Part shown: positions 7,061 to 17,266 of the stretch, in pieces
Numbering within the stretch: the first letter of the stretch is position 1
Layout: the number at the start of each line of letters is the position of its first letter
Source of the DNA: Desulfovibrio sp. Huiquan2017
Lineage (GTDB): Bacteria > Desulfobacterota > Desulfovibrionia > Desulfovibrionales > Desulfovibrionaceae
NCBI RefSeq assembly: GCF_017351175.1
Contig: NZ_JAFMPN010000010.1
Span: forward strand, 62,001 to 126,000
DNA: 64,000 nucleotides
Direction of reading: 5' to 3'
Position numbers and translations under genes: made by a program
The notes under the pieces: model-generated
Databases searched by the model: none
Seen by the model: only the letters and a program-made list of their open reading frames with translations
Told to the model about the DNA's origin: nothing

Positions 7061-10000
7061 CTACCCGGGATTGGGGGCGTACTGACTGGCCTTCTGTTCG
7101 AGGTCGTAGGTCTCCAGGGCGGACTTGGCGAGTTGGGCCTGAAGGGAGTCAGGCTTCTTGTCGATGATGTCCTGCAAAAGCTGCTTCCATTCATCCATGG
7201 CCCCGGCCTTGCGGTAGATACGGGCGAGCTTGAACCGGGTGGAGGCCCATTCCGGATTGTCCACCGAGATATACTTGTCGTACTCCTTGGCCCATTTGAG
7301 CGCCTCCTCGTAGCGGCCGGACCGCTCGGTGGCGTAGATGGACATGAGCACGGCGTCCTTGATCTTCTCGGGATCGCCATTGGTCTGCAACAACAGGGAC
7401 AGAGCCTCCTGCGAATAGACGAAGACACGGCGCAGGTCCTGACGCTCCATGGCGTCCTTGGCCATGTAGTACATGGCGTAGGCGCGGAAGGCCGGGTCCA
7501 CGGTGGTGTCCTTGGCCAGGTCGGCCCACAGGGTCACGGCCCGCTTGTCGTCGCCCAGATTCTGCAAGGCCATGGCCCGGGCGTATTGAAGCTGACGCTC
7601 CTGCTCGGGCTTGAGCTTCCAATGCTTGGAAGCCATGGAAACCAAGTCCGAAATGTCCTGCCAGGCGAGTTGATCGAGATAGATGTTCACGGCCAGCCCC
7701 AGGGCTTGGTCCGAGACGCCGGGAATCTGTTTCTCGACCAGGTACGGCTTAAGCATCTCCAAGGCCTTGTCCGGCTGGCCGATCTTCCAGTAGCTGGTGG
7801 CGATGGCGAGCTTGGTGGCGTCGTCAACCTTGGAGTCCTTCTTGCCGATGAAATCGTAGGTCTCCCAGTAGCGGATGATGCGACCGTAACGCTGTTCGGC
7901 CAGCATGCCGGGCACGGCACGGACAAAGACCGAGTCGCCCAGGGTCCGGGCTTTTTCCACCAGAGGGCTGTCAGGGTACTTCTCGATGAGGTCCTGGGCT
8001 GCGGTCAGCGCTTCGGGATATTTTTTGTTGAAGGCGTACCACATGGCCAGCTTGAGCTGGGCGATGGGCGCCAGCGGGCTATCCGGATGCTGCGAAACGA
8101 TCTCGGTATAAACCCGCTTGGGGTTGAGGTTGTACGGGCGGTTGAAGACATCGACCATCTCGTTCATGGCCGGATCGTCGTAAATGCCCTCCTCGGCCAG
8201 ACGCATCTTGGCGATGAGCCCACCCTCCTTGTCCGGATAGTCCTTGGCCGCCTTTTCATAGACCTGCTTGGCCGCGTCCTTCTCGTTCTTGCGCAGATAG
8301 ATATCCCCGATGCGGGCCAGGACCACGTCCGCGCCGTCCGCTTCGGGATTCAGGTTGTAGTAGGTGAAATAGTGGTTCTTGGCCTGGTCCCACTTCTTGA
8401 GCTGCATCTCCACGCCACCCGCCAACCGCAGAAAGTCCATGTTCTCCATGTAGTAATCGGGCCAGCGTTTGTCGATGTAGTCCACGATCTGGTAGGCTTG
8501 GTCCAGGTAGCCCAGGCGGTTCAGGGAATCCGCCAGATAGTAGGCGGCCTGCTTGGCCAACTGGTGCTCGGGGTAGGTCTGGATGAGATATTGGAACTGA
8601 TCGGCGGCCTTCTTGTAGTCGCCCTTGCGGTACCAGTATTCGCCCCAATAATAGCTGATGGACGGAATATTGTCGTCGTCCGGGTACTTGTCCTGCAAAA
8701 TCTTGAAATAGGCCCGGGCCTCGGGGAAGTTGCCCACCTGGAGGTTAAGCAGGCCGAGGTTGAGCAGGGCTCGCGGCACACGGCTGGAACGCAGGTTGGC
8801 GTTCATGGCCTGGATGTAAGCCTGGGCCACTTCGTCGAACTTGTTCGCCAGATCTTTGGAATCGAGCTGCTTCTTGATGTCGGCCACGGCATACAGGGTT
8901 TCCTCGCGTATGTCCTCCGGCAACTTAGGCTGCTTGAGGATGTCCTCGTACAACGGCAGCGCCTCTTCCAACGCACCGTTGAACATCAGGGACTGCGCCT
9001 CGTAGAGACTGTCGCGGAGGGCCTGGATGCGGGCCTTTTCCTTTTCGGCGGGCGACAACTCCTTCGCGGGCGCTCCTTCGGCGCCCGGCTGCACGTCGGC
9101 GGGCGCGGACGACTCGGCATCGGCCGTTTGTGCGGGCTGTTTCGGGGCCGGTTGGGCGGGTTGCTCCACGGCCGGAACGGGCGGCTCCGCAGGCGGGACG
9201 GGTTGCGTTGCCGTGGGGACCGGAGCGGGCGTCGCTTCGGGCGTGGCCGGAGGCGGCGAGACCGCACCACCGGCCTGTCCCGCGTCGGCCATCGGCGGCG
9301 GAGGCGGCGACACCGCACCACCCACCTGCCCCTGGCCCGATATTTCGGCCGGAGTCGGGGCCTCGGTTTTGCGCGTCTCGCCCGGCTCGGCCGACGGGGG
9401 CGGGCTCACGCTGCCGAGCACTTCGTTGCCGGGAGAGTCCTGCGCCGGGGCCGGAACTTCCGCAACCGGTTGCGGCTCGGCCCGAACAGGTTGCGGCGGC
9501 GGGGCCACGGTCTGACGCACGACCGGCTCAGCAGGAGAGCCAGTCTCGGGACGCGACCCGGGTTCGGCTGGCGCAACCACCGGGGAAGCGCCCCCCGCGT
9601 CACCGGCCAACTCCGCGAACTTCACGTCCTCGGCTGACTTGTTCACCGCCTTGAAACGCAACTCGCTGGCAGGCGGATAATCGCCGGTCACGGCACCGCC
9701 GGGGGCGGCTGGTGCCGGAGTTTCCGCGGCAGAGGTAGCAGTCCGGTCGCCGGGGGCTTGGACCTCGTCGCGCACGGAATAAGGCACGGCGAAAAACGGT
9801 TTGCGTCCGGCGGGCGGAGTCTCGGGAGGCAGATCCGTCTCGGACTGCACCGGGGCGGGCTGGTCTGGACGGACCGCGGACAGGTTGCGGGCCACGTCGG
9901 CGGCCGTGGGAGCTTTGGGCTCGGGCGCGGCGGCTTTGGCCACGGGCGTAGCGGCCCGGGATGGTGGGGTCTGCGTCGCGGCTGGTGCGGTCCGGGGAGC

Positions 10001-10441
10001 CTGAGCGGACCGGGCCGGAGGCGCGGCGGGCGACCGCCAGCGTGCGCCGATGGGATCGTTGTAGACCTGGAGAACAAATTCCGGTTTGCCCTGCTCGGGC
10101 ACACGGATGTAGCCGAAAGCGTCGGTCGAGGTGGTGATCTCTACCCCGTTGTCCGTGACGGCCATAGCCTTGACCAGCTTGCCAGGAAAGCTTCGGGATT
10201 CAGGCCGGGATTCCCGGCCCCAAATGCCCATGGGCAGCAGGATCTTCATGGACGTTTTGCCCGTCCTGGCCACCGTTGATTGGGGTAATATGCTGGAATC
10301 AAAAGCGAAAACAATTTTGTCTGAGTCACCCTGAGAAGAAAAGTCCACCCTCAGGGCTTGGGCGGGGTCAACCAAGACCAGTCCCAAGACAAGGGCGGCC
10401 GCCAGGGGCCAGGCTATGCTTTTGACATATTTCACAGTCAC
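7061..10441 (-). CDS. large exported TPR-repeat protein with proline-rich linker
   Basis: A 1126-residue protein. Residues 1-29 look like a signal peptide (SIAWPLAAALVLGLVLVDPAQA). Residues 30-130 form a beta-rich domain (LRVDFSSQGDSDKIVFAFDS onward) that resembles an AMIN-type cell-wall-binding domain. Residues of roughly 140-460 are a low-complexity linker very rich in Pro, Ala, Glu and Val, with repeated AVSPPPP-like words. The rest is a long array of tetratricopeptide-type helical repeats, for example ALPLYEDILKQP, GNFPEARAYFKILQDKYP and KGDYKKAADQFQYLIQTYP. The likely role is a periplasmic or envelope scaffold, possibly for peptidoglycan or motility. The start is uncertain: GTG at 10441 or GTG at 10435, neither with a good ribosome-binding site. 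It follows the sigma-54 activator in the same direction with 64 nt between them. Confidence 0.8.
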   Translation of the reverse strand: MTVKYVKSIAWPLAAALVLGLVLVDPAQALRVDFSSQGDSDKIVFAFDSSILPQSTVARTGKTSMKILLPMGIWGRESRPESRSFPGKLVKAMAVTDNGVEITTSTDAFGYIRVPEQGKPEFVLQVYNDPIGARWRSPAAPPARSAQAPRTAPAATQTPPSRAATPVAKAAAPEPKAPTAADVARNLSAVRPDQPAPVQSETDLPPETPPAGRKPFFAVPYSVRDEVQAPGDRTATSAAETPAPAAPGGAVTGDYPPASELRFKAVNKSAEDVKFAELAGDAGGASPVVAPAEPGSRPETGSPAEPVVRQTVAPPPQPVRAEPQPVAEVPAPAQDSPGNEVLGSVSPPPSAEPGETRKTEAPTPAEISGQGQVGGAVSPPPPPMADAGQAGGAVSPPPATPEATPAPVPTATQPVPPAEPPVPAVEQPAQPAPKQPAQTADAESSAPADVQPGAEGAPAKELSPAEKEKARIQALRDSLYEAQSLMFNGALEEALPLYEDILKQPKLPEDIREETLYAVADIKKQLDSKDLANKFDEVAQAYIQAMNANLRSSRVPRALLNLGLLNLQVGNFPEARAYFKILQDKYPDDDNIPSISYYWGEYWYRKGDYKKAADQFQYLIQTYPEHQLAKQAAYYLADSLNRLGYLDQAYQIVDYIDKRWPDYYMENMDFLRLAGGVEMQLKKWDQAKNHYFTYYNLNPEADGADVVLARIGDIYLRKNEKDAAKQVYEKAAKDYPDKEGGLIAKMRLAEEGIYDDPAMNEMVDVFNRPYNLNPKRVYTEIVSQHPDSPLAPIAQLKLAMWYAFNKKYPEALTAAQDLIEKYPDSPLVEKARTLGDSVFVRAVPGMLAEQRYGRIIRYWETYDFIGKKDSKVDDATKLAIATSYWKIGQPDKALEMLKPYLVEKQIPGVSDQALGLAVNIYLDQLAWQDISDLVSMASKHWKLKPEQERQLQYARAMALQNLGDDKRAVTLWADLAKDTTVDPAFRAYAMYYMAKDAMERQDLRRVFVYSQEALSLLLQTNGDPEKIKDAVLMSIYATERSGRYEEALKWAKEYDKYISVDNPEWASTRFKLARIYRKAGAMDEWKQLLQDIIDKKPDSLQAQLAKSALETYDLEQKASQYAPNPG

Positions 10442-10505
10442 GGCAAGCAGTTATGCAATTGTCGTGCTACCCGTAAAACGGGCAGCTCTTGCCCTACTCC
10501 GCAAG

Positions 10506-11522
<1,017 letters not shown>

Positions 11523-11599
11523 TTTTCCTCCCAATGCACATGGATACGCTACCAGCGGGACCCATTGCCCCGCAGCCATATCATTACTATACATCTTCT

Positions 11600-11624
11600 C
11601 TGTCAATTTACTGACAGCATGTCA
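11600..11624. promoter_or_regulatory. TGTCA inverted-repeat cluster upstream of the sigma-54 activator
   Basis: CTGTCA (11600), TGACAG (11612) and TGTCA (11620) form two overlapping inverted repeats: CTGTCA-N6-TGACAG and TGACA-N3-TGTCA. They lie 78-102 nt before the activator start. On the minus strand the half-sites overlap TTGACA hexamers that could be -35 elements. This suggests an operator. The binding protein is unknown. Confidence 0.4.
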
Positions 11625-11684
11625 ACGACTATAACCCCTTCACAAGAAGAAATTCTGGAAAATCACCCCCCTGCCCGTGAGCTG

Positions 11685-11910
11685 GAAAGGGAAGCCTCCG
11701 GCGGCCGGGGCGCTGCCCCGGACCCCGCTCAAGACCCTCTTGAAAGAGGTTCTTGAGAATCTCCAGAACTTCTTGTCGCCGCTTCGCGGAAGCCACGCGT
11801 TCGCACGCTCCGTGCTTCCTTCCGATCACATAACTCCCCGTAAAAAAATAAGCCTCTTCGCGAAGCGGCACCAAAAACAGTAAGGAGGATGGGGGCTGGG
11901 GGAAGGAGGC
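11685..11910. repeat. REP-like intergenic element, two inverted copies
   Basis: This 442-nt gap (11523-11964) holds no convincing gene. From 11694 it reads GCCTCCGGCGGC, then an imperfect hairpin around CTCTTGAAAGAG, then AACTTCTTGT followed by CGCCGCTTCGCGGA (ending 11790). From about 11846 to 11910 the reverse complement of a similar tail follows (GTGCCGCTTCGCGAAG and CCCCCAGCCCCCATCC). A close relative lies at 22389-22503. The repetition in separate intergenic gaps marks a dispersed palindromic element rather than a gene. Confidence 0.6.
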
Positions 11911-11944
11911 AAAAAAAAGGGCGCCGCATCAGCGGCGCCCTTTT
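11911..11944 (-). terminator. intrinsic terminator for the COG2509 flavoprotein gene
   Basis: GGGCGCCGC and GCGGCGCCC form a perfect stem with loop ATCA. Eight A residues on the plus strand become a T-run for the leftward gene ending at 11965. The stem is extended by AAAA and TTTT pairs, so it may work in both directions. Confidence 0.88.
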
Positions 11945-11964
11945 CGACTATCCTCGTTTCCCAA

Positions 11965-13359
11965 TCACAAGCGGCGGATGATTTCCTTGGCCGGGATGAG
12001 GGCGGTGGCGGCGGCACCGACGATGTTCCCGGCCACGCCGGGTCCGTCACCGGCCACGAAGAGGCCGTCCACGCTGGTTTCGAGATGCTCCCGGGTATCG
12101 ACCTGGGTGGCGAAGAACTTGATTTCCGGCGCGTAGAGCAGGGTCTCGTCATTGGACACGCCCGGGACAACATTGTTGAGCTGTTCGAGGCCGTCCATGA
12201 GGTTGGTCAGGATACGCTCGGGCAGGGCCATGGCGATGTCGCCGGGAACCACGTTGCGCAGGGTCGGCTCGATGTAGCCGCTGCCGATGCGGTCCCAGGT
12301 GGACCGACGGCCCCGACGCAGGTCGCCGAACCGCTGGAGAATGGGCTTGCCCCCGCCGATGAGGGTGGCCAGGCGGCCGATAGACTCGCCGTAGGCTTGG
12401 TTGTCCTCCACCGGATCGTTGAGCACCACCCTGGACAGGAAGGCGAAATTGGTGTTGTCGGACTTCTTGTGCATAAGCGCATGGCCGTTGACGCAGACGA
12501 AGTCCTGGTAGTTTTCGAGGGCCACGTAGCCGCCGTAATTGGTGCAGAAGGTCCGGGTCTGATCGTCGTACTTGTTCGTGCGCACGAAGAAGGTCGGGTC
12601 GTAGATGACCGAGCAGAGGTCCTGCATGATCTCGTTGTGCACTTCCACGCGCACGCCCACTTCGATGCCCCGCTGCGACACTTGGATGCCGTGCTTGCGC
12701 ACCTCTTGGGCGACCCATTCCGCGCCCACCCGGCCGGGGGCGAGGATGACGTTCCGGGCGGTGTACTCGTGCCGGTCGGTGATCACGCCCGCAACCTTGC
12801 CCTTGTTCACGACCACGTCGGTGACGGTCTCGGAGGTATGGAAAACCACACCCTTGTCGCGAATGTGATCGGCCATGCCCGCGATATGCCCGGGCAGATT
12901 GTCGCTGCCCAGATGCTTCTGCTTGATGACCAGCAGGTCGATGCCGTGCTTGCGGGCCTCTTTACGAATCTGCTTGGCCGTCTCCATATCGGTCGGGAAG
13001 ACCTTTCCATCCATATTGAATTTATTAAATATCGCCTCGGTTTCATCAATGAGTCGAAGGGCTTCCGAGGTGCCCACGAACTGGGTCAGGTCAGTCTTGC
13101 CGAGTTTATGGATGTAGTTGAGCTTGCCGTCGGAGAACAGCCCGGCCCCGCCCACGCCGCACAGGATGTTGCACGGGCGGCACTTGACGCACCCCTGGTC
13201 CCCGGAAATGGGACAGTTGCGCTTGAGGGAGCGCTTGCCCTTGTCGATGAGCAGCACGCTCAGATCGGAATGCTCGCTCAAATAATAAGCGGCGAACAGC
13301 CCGGCCGGGCCCGCGCCCACAATAATGACGTCGTAATCGGTATTCACGGTCTTGGTCAT
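11965..13359 (-). CDS. FAD-dependent dehydrogenase/oxidoreductase, COG2509 family
   Basis: A 464-residue flavoprotein. The N-terminal dinucleotide fold is YDVIIVGAGPAGLFAAYYL. A cysteine-rich segment follows: CPISGDQGCVKCRPCNILCG, then GVGGAGLFSDGKLNYI, the signature of the COG2509 uncharacterised FAD-dependent dehydrogenases. A second FAD-contact region is NVILAPGRVGAEWV and the C-terminus has GLFVAGDGPGVAGNIVGA. The Cys cluster could hold a metal centre, but this is not established. Substrate unknown. The start is ATG 13359 with GAGGAGAAC upstream. A longer frame to 13500 adds 47 unrelated residues. It appears monocistronic, with its own terminator. Confidence 0.88.
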   Translation of the reverse strand: MTKTVNTDYDVIIVGAGPAGLFAAYYLSEHSDLSVLLIDKGKRSLKRNCPISGDQGCVKCRPCNILCGVGGAGLFSDGKLNYIHKLGKTDLTQFVGTSEALRLIDETEAIFNKFNMDGKVFPTDMETAKQIRKEARKHGIDLLVIKQKHLGSDNLPGHIAGMADHIRDKGVVFHTSETVTDVVVNKGKVAGVITDRHEYTARNVILAPGRVGAEWVAQEVRKHGIQVSQRGIEVGVRVEVHNEIMQDLCSVIYDPTFFVRTNKYDDQTRTFCTNYGGYVALENYQDFVCVNGHALMHKKSDNTNFAFLSRVVLNDPVEDNQAYGESIGRLATLIGGGKPILQRFGDLRRGRRSTWDRIGSGYIEPTLRNVVPGDIAMALPERILTNLMDGLEQLNNVVPGVSNDETLLYAPEIKFFATQVDTREHLETSVDGLFVAGDGPGVAGNIVGAAATALIPAKEIIRRL

Positions 13360-13523
13360 GAGTTCTCCTCGTCTGTCGCAAGTATGGCCCGTACCGGCAG
13401 CTCCCCCGCAAAAAGGGGACGCGCACAGACGGGCCATAGTAGACCGTAAGACATGAATCGAGGGGATGTCAAGGCGGGGAACCCTGCGAAACGGCGGCAC
13501 GCCGAACGGCCGCTTACGCGGCG

Positions 13524-13850
13524 TCAGGCGATCATGTTCAGCAGGTGGCCGGTCATCTCCTCCGCCGCGCGGATGAAGGTGGTGTTGGCCTCGAAGGCGC
13601 GGCTAGTGATGGTCATATCGACCATCTCGCGGCCGATATCGGTGTTGGAGGTCTCCACGCCGTTGACCATGGAACCGGGCGTGGTGGACTGATTGATAGC
13701 CGCCACCTCGACGCCCTGGTCCCCCGGGCCGGACTCAAGCGCCACCGACGAAGACTTGAAGCCGTCGGTGTTCACGTTGGCGATGTTGTTGGCCGTGACC
13801 TCCTGCACCGTGGACAGTGCGGTCAGGGCCGAAATGTTGGCGTCGGACAT
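13524..13850 (-). CDS. small flagellar basal-body rod-type protein
   Basis: A 108-residue protein with the FlgB/FlgC/FlgF/FlgG family N-terminal signature, NIANVNTDGFKSSSVALES, preceded by the ALSTVQEVTA helix. The C-terminal helix is the flagellar rod C-terminal motif (REMVDMTITSRAFEANTTFIRAAEEM). It is shorter than FlgC (usually 135-150 residues) and stands alone rather than in a flgBC-fliE operon. It may be an accessory rod or hook-like protein or a degenerate FlgC. A promoter-like sequence lies upstream at 13894-13922. Confidence 0.8.
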   Translation of the reverse strand: MSDANISALTALSTVQEVTANNIANVNTDGFKSSSVALESGPGDQGVEVAAINQSTTPGSMVNGVETSNTDIGREMVDMTITSRAFEANTTFIRAAEEMTGHLLNMIA

Positions 13851-13893
13851 GGGTGATCACCCCCTCTCGGGGTTGGGGAAGCTACCGGAAACC

Positions 13894-13922
13894 AGTATAC
13901 CCGTTACGCGCCCGGGATGCAA
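13894..13922 (-). promoter_or_regulatory. putative sigma-70-type promoter of the rod-like gene
   Basis: On the minus strand TTGCAT and TATACT are separated by exactly 17 nt, about 44 nt upstream of the start at 13850. The -10 matches consensus at five of six positions. The -35 is weak beyond TTG. Confidence 0.4.
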
Positions 13923-13932
13923 ACGGGTGGTC

Positions 13933-14973
13933 TCAGTAGAAACAGGTATCCCGCGCGGCGTGGCGCTCCGCCTGCCTGAAGCCGGAATCCTTGCCCATGG
14001 TCCAAAGGTAATCCCCCAGCTCCTTGGCCCAGAACGCGCCGGTGGACAGCCGGACCACGGCCTCGGCGGCGCTCAGGGCCGCAGCCCGCAACAGCGCCTC
14101 TTCCCGGCCTGCCGGAAGCGGACGCCCTTCCGCAATGTCCCGTTCAAGGCCGGGGTCGAGCCGGAGGATACCCAGAGTCTTGAGCACACAGGGCAGGACA
14201 TTGTCGCAGGCCACGGTGAAGGTCGTGACGTCGCTAAAATCCACATGATCCGCCAGTTCTCCGCCGAGCTTCTGGTACAGCTCGGCCACCGCTATCTGGG
14301 CCTTCTTGAGGAACAGGACCTCTCTGCCGCTGCCCAGGGAACGACGGTCGTCGAAAGCCGGGAATTGCCCGGCCAGAAGCTCGACCAGCCCGGCGGCGGA
14401 CAACCGGCCACGCGCCGCGCGGTCGGCGATCATGTCGGCGAAGGACGGAAATCCCAGCTCGATGAGGCGGTTTCCCGTGGCGTGAGCCACCCGCAGGATC
14501 ATGTCCCGGAGCGGATCGAGTTCACCCGCCGCCCCGCCGGAAGGGAAGCCGAACAAGGCATCCACAGCCGACGGAGTGAGGGCCGCCAAAGTCGCGGCAT
14601 CAATCCCCCGCTCGCCGCAGGACGCGTGCAGTGCTTCAATCCCCCGCTTCATGGTCCGCCATGCTCCCTGCCCGCAGAGAGAGTGCAGAGGGTGACGATA
14701 TCCGTGCCCGAAATTGAACAGGTGGAGGTTGAGATGAAAATTGGTCGCCGCGCGCACGCTTCCAAAGGCGATGGGCACCGCCATAAGGTGACTCGACCGC
14801 TTGACAGCCCGGATGTCCAAAGACCTGGTGAACGCCCGGAGGCGTTGCTCGTCGATCCGGACCGGACTGTCCGGGAGCGCGGCTGCCTCGTCGCAGGAAC
14901 GACGCACGTTCTCCACCGTGGGGGGCACTCCCGTGCCTGCCGCCCTCTCAAGTTCGCGGTCCAGGTTGTCCAT
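13933..14973 (-). CDS. queuosine salvage (Qng1/DUF2419) family protein, divergent
   Basis: A 346-residue protein. The C-terminal half aligns by eye with the queuosine 5'-phosphate N-glycosylase family. FDDRRSLGSGREVLFLKKAQ corresponds to the family segment with FYKRAQ. FTVACDNVLPCVLKTLGIL corresponds to the TMFADYRVPQVLRHLGIL-type motif, with its aspartate conserved. The protein ends RHAARDTCFY, like the family's HHRTRTIYY ending. The N-terminal half has NFHLNLHLFNFGHGYRHPLHS in place of the usual DALNFCFW-type motif, so it is divergent. It starts 4 nt after folE2, whose product feeds the queuosine pathway, and this supports a 7-deazaguanine link. The substrate is not proven. Confidence 0.6.
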   Translation of the reverse strand: MDNLDRELERAAGTGVPPTVENVRRSCDEAAALPDSPVRIDEQRLRAFTRSLDIRAVKRSSHLMAVPIAFGSVRAATNFHLNLHLFNFGHGYRHPLHSLCGQGAWRTMKRGIEALHASCGERGIDAATLAALTPSAVDALFGFPSGGAAGELDPLRDMILRVAHATGNRLIELGFPSFADMIADRAARGRLSAAGLVELLAGQFPAFDDRRSLGSGREVLFLKKAQIAVAELYQKLGGELADHVDFSDVTTFTVACDNVLPCVLKTLGILRLDPGLERDIAEGRPLPAGREEALLRAAALSAAEAVVRLSTGAFWAKELGDYLWTMGKDSGFRQAERHAARDTCFY

Positions 14974-14977
14974 GGCC

Positions 14978-15748
14978 CTATCCGTCGCTCTCGATGACCG
15001 CAAACGCCGAGTGGTGGTGGATGGATTCGAAGGACTCCACTTCCACTTTATACCAGTGGACCTGCGGGTGTTCGTCCAGCCCCTTGGCGGCCTCGCGGAC
15101 CACATCCTCGACAAAGGTCGGGTTGGCGAAGGCGGTCTCGGTGACGTATTTTTCGTCCTCGCGCTTGAGCAAAGAATAGACAGGGCAGGACCCGGCGCGC
15201 TCACCGATCTCGATGAGGTCCTCCAGCCAGAGAAAGCCGTCGAAGCGTGTCAGGATGCGGACCTCGGTCCGCTGGGAATGGGCGCCTTCGTCGGAGATAG
15301 CCTTGGAACAAGGGCAGACGGTCATGACCGGCACGTCCGCGCCCAAGGTAAAGGTCAGTTTGCCGTCCTTTAAATTGCCGTCAACCCGGCAGGTGTAGTC
15401 CATCATGCCGTTGGCCCGGGAAACCGGCGACTTGCGGCGCAGGAAATAGGGGAACACGAAGCGTAGATGGGCGCTGCGCGCCTGAAGACGCTCCACTATG
15501 TCGTCGAGCAGGGAACGGAAGGAGTTGTAGTCCAGTGTCCCTTCCCAGTTTTCAAGCGCCTCCACGAAGCGGCTCATGTGCGTGCCCTTGAATCGGGCGG
15601 GCAGGTCCACGGACATGGACACCTGCGCCACGGTGTGCTGGACCCCGGACTCGCGGTCGCGGACGATGATCGGCAATCGCAGCCCTTTGACGCCCACCCG
15701 GTCGATGGGCATGGCGATGGGGGCTTGGCTCTGCTGTACGTCTTCCAT
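14978..15748 (-). CDS. folE2: GTP cyclohydrolase FolE2 (type IB)
   Basis: A 256-residue GTP cyclohydrolase of the FolE2 type, which makes 7,8-dihydroneopterin triphosphate, the precursor of both folate and queuosine. The visible motifs are [56 protein letters not shown] with the metal-site cysteine, and [14 protein letters not shown] near the end. FolE2 can use metals other than zinc. I chose the ATG at 15748 with GGGAGAG upstream. A start at 15784 would add 12 charged residues not typical of the family. The downstream gene is a queuosine-salvage-family protein. Confidence 0.93.
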   Translation of the reverse strand: MEDVQQSQAPIAMPIDRVGVKGLRLPIIVRDRESGVQHTVAQVSMSVDLPARFKGTHMSRFVEALENWEGTLDYNSFRSLLDDIVERLQARSAHLRFVFPYFLRRKSPVSRANGMMDYTCRVDGNLKDGKLTFTLGADVPVMTVCPCSKAISDEGAHSQRTEVRILTRFDGFLWLEDLIEIGERAGSCPVYSLLKREDEKYVTETAFANPTFVEDVVREAAKGLDEHPQVHWYKVEVESFESIHHHSAFAVIESDG

Positions 15749-15907
15749 ATTCTCTCCCTTCCTTTCCCCTTCGCGCCGCGTCACGCGCTCCCTCCCCTCC
15801 TCCCTCCCGCCAAACGGGAGAAAACGGGGCCGGGGGACCGGAAAAAGCGGGAAGCAAAGCCCGTCTTCAAGAGGGCGGCGTTCCTTCCCCGGTCGCCGAA
15901 GGCCCTC

Positions 15908-16327
15908 CTAAATCAAGTCTTTCCCCGTGGTTGTCAAGGCGAGGTTGCCGTGTTTGACGCCCTTGGTGGAAATGAGTTTCTGGCCGAGTTCCTTGATGAC
16001 CTCGGCATCGCCCTTGAGGATGATGACCTCCAGGCAGTTGAAGTGGTCCAGGTGGACGTGCAGCGAAGACTGGATGACGTGGTGCGCCTCATGCTGAATC
16101 TCGGTCAATTTCTGGGACAACCCGGACTTGTGGTGATCGTAGACCAGGGTCAGGGTCCCGGCCAGGTCGCCTTCGGCCTGTTCCCATTCGCGCTGGACCA
16201 GGGTGTTGCGGATGAGGTCACGGATAGCTTCGGAGCGGGTCTGATAGCTGCGCTCCTCGCAATGCTGATCGAATTTTTCAAGTAGGTCGGAGTCAAGAGA
16301 CACGCCGAATCGAATGGTCTTGCCCAT
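15908..16327 (-). CDS. nikR: nickel-responsive transcriptional regulator NikR
   Basis: A 139-residue ribbon-helix-helix repressor. The N-terminal DNA-binding part is [18 protein letters not shown]. The C-terminal ACT-like domain carries the nickel ligands His79, His90, His92 and Cys98 in [20 protein letters not shown], matching the His and Cys set of E. coli NikR. It normally represses nickel uptake genes when nickel is abundant, which matters for NiFe hydrogenases. No nik or hyd genes are adjacent. The start is ATG 16327 with GGAGG upstream. It lies 11 nt downstream of the methyltransferase gene, in the same direction. Confidence 0.93.
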   Translation of the reverse strand: MGKTIRFGVSLDSDLLEKFDQHCEERSYQTRSEAIRDLIRNTLVQREWEQAEGDLAGTLTLVYDHHKSGLSQKLTEIQHEAHHVIQSSLHVHLDHFNCLEVIILKGDAEVIKELGQKLISTKGVKHGNLALTTTGKDLI

Positions 16328-16338
16328 AGTGTCCTCCA

Positions 16339-17037
16339 TTATCGGGGAATGGTGATTTCCCACAAGTTTACCGTGGCGTCCTGGCCGCACAGGGCGACCT
16401 TCTCCACGGTCAATTTCTCGGTTGCGAACCCCTCGGCCTCAAGCCGCTCCCAGACGGGCCGGGACACGGTGCGCACGGGCTCGCCGATCCAGATGCGTCC
16501 GCCCGGCGCGAGCGCGTGACGGAAGAGCCGGATCAGCGGATCGAAGAACCGCTTTTCATAAAGCACGTCTCCGCCCCAGATAAAATCGAAAGCGCCGGGC
16601 CTGACGGCGGGATGCCGCCAATCCATGAGCAGCCAGAGGGGCTGGGGCACGTTGTTGAGCGCCGCGTTGCGCCTGGCGAAGCGCACGGCGGGCCACTCGT
16701 AGTCGAAGGCCGCCACCCGCGCGCCGACGGAGGCCGCAATTATGCCGGTCAGACCGAGCCCGCAGCCGATGTCCAGGCAAGTCCGGCCACTCAAACGGTC
16801 CGCGTTGCGCAGGATGTGCCGTCCCAACAATACGCTGGCGGGCCAAACCTCGGCCCAGTAAGGCAGCCGCTCGTCCTCGTCCAGATCGCCCTCGTCCATG
16901 GCGTCCCAGAGCGCCTCCATGTCGGCGGCGCGGTCGAGCAGCCAAACGCGGCCGCCCACCGCCACCTCCACGCGGGAGCCGGGGTCGGGCTCGCCGAAGC
17001 GGCCCACAAGGGGGGATATGAACGAGGCATCACTCAT
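16339..17037 (-). CDS. class I SAM-dependent methyltransferase
   Basis: A 232-residue Rossmann-fold methyltransferase. Motif I is [18 protein letters not shown]. Motif II is the [11 protein letters not shown] segment, and motif IV is [16 protein letters not shown]. The upstream [16 protein letters not shown] segment is typical of the METTL21-like protein or small-molecule methyltransferases. The substrate cannot be told from sequence. It is followed directly by nikR and is probably cotranscribed with it. The spacing may only reflect shared transcription. Confidence 0.8.
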   Translation of the reverse strand: MSDASFISPLVGRFGEPDPGSRVEVAVGGRVWLLDRAADMEALWDAMDEGDLDEDERLPYWAEVWPASVLLGRHILRNADRLSGRTCLDIGCGLGLTGIIAASVGARVAAFDYEWPAVRFARRNAALNNVPQPLWLLMDWRHPAVRPGAFDFIWGGDVLYEKRFFDPLIRLFRHALAPGGRIWIGEPVRTVSRPVWERLEAEGFATEKLTVEKVALCGQDATVNLWEITIPR

Positions 17038-17266
17038 ACGCAGCGACGAGGATACCCCTGCTTCGTAACATGGTCAACCGCCATCGTAATACCTTTTATG
17101 CCGCTCATATAAAATAAGTATGACGTTACAAGATACGAGCTCTTGCTCAATCACCCGAAAACATGGGGCTATTTTGAACCGCGACAAACCGGGTTCGTCA
17201 GCTTTTTGGCGAAAAGGAACGTCCGTCGGTGATTAAGTGATCAAACCATGAAAGTGTCATTATTTT

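Noticed and set aside
10454-10469. Sigma-54-like site TAGCACG-N4-TTGCA before the TPR gene (minus strand)
   Set aside because: The first G of the key GG is A, and the predicted transcript would start about 3 nt before the start codon, leaving no room for a ribosome-binding site.
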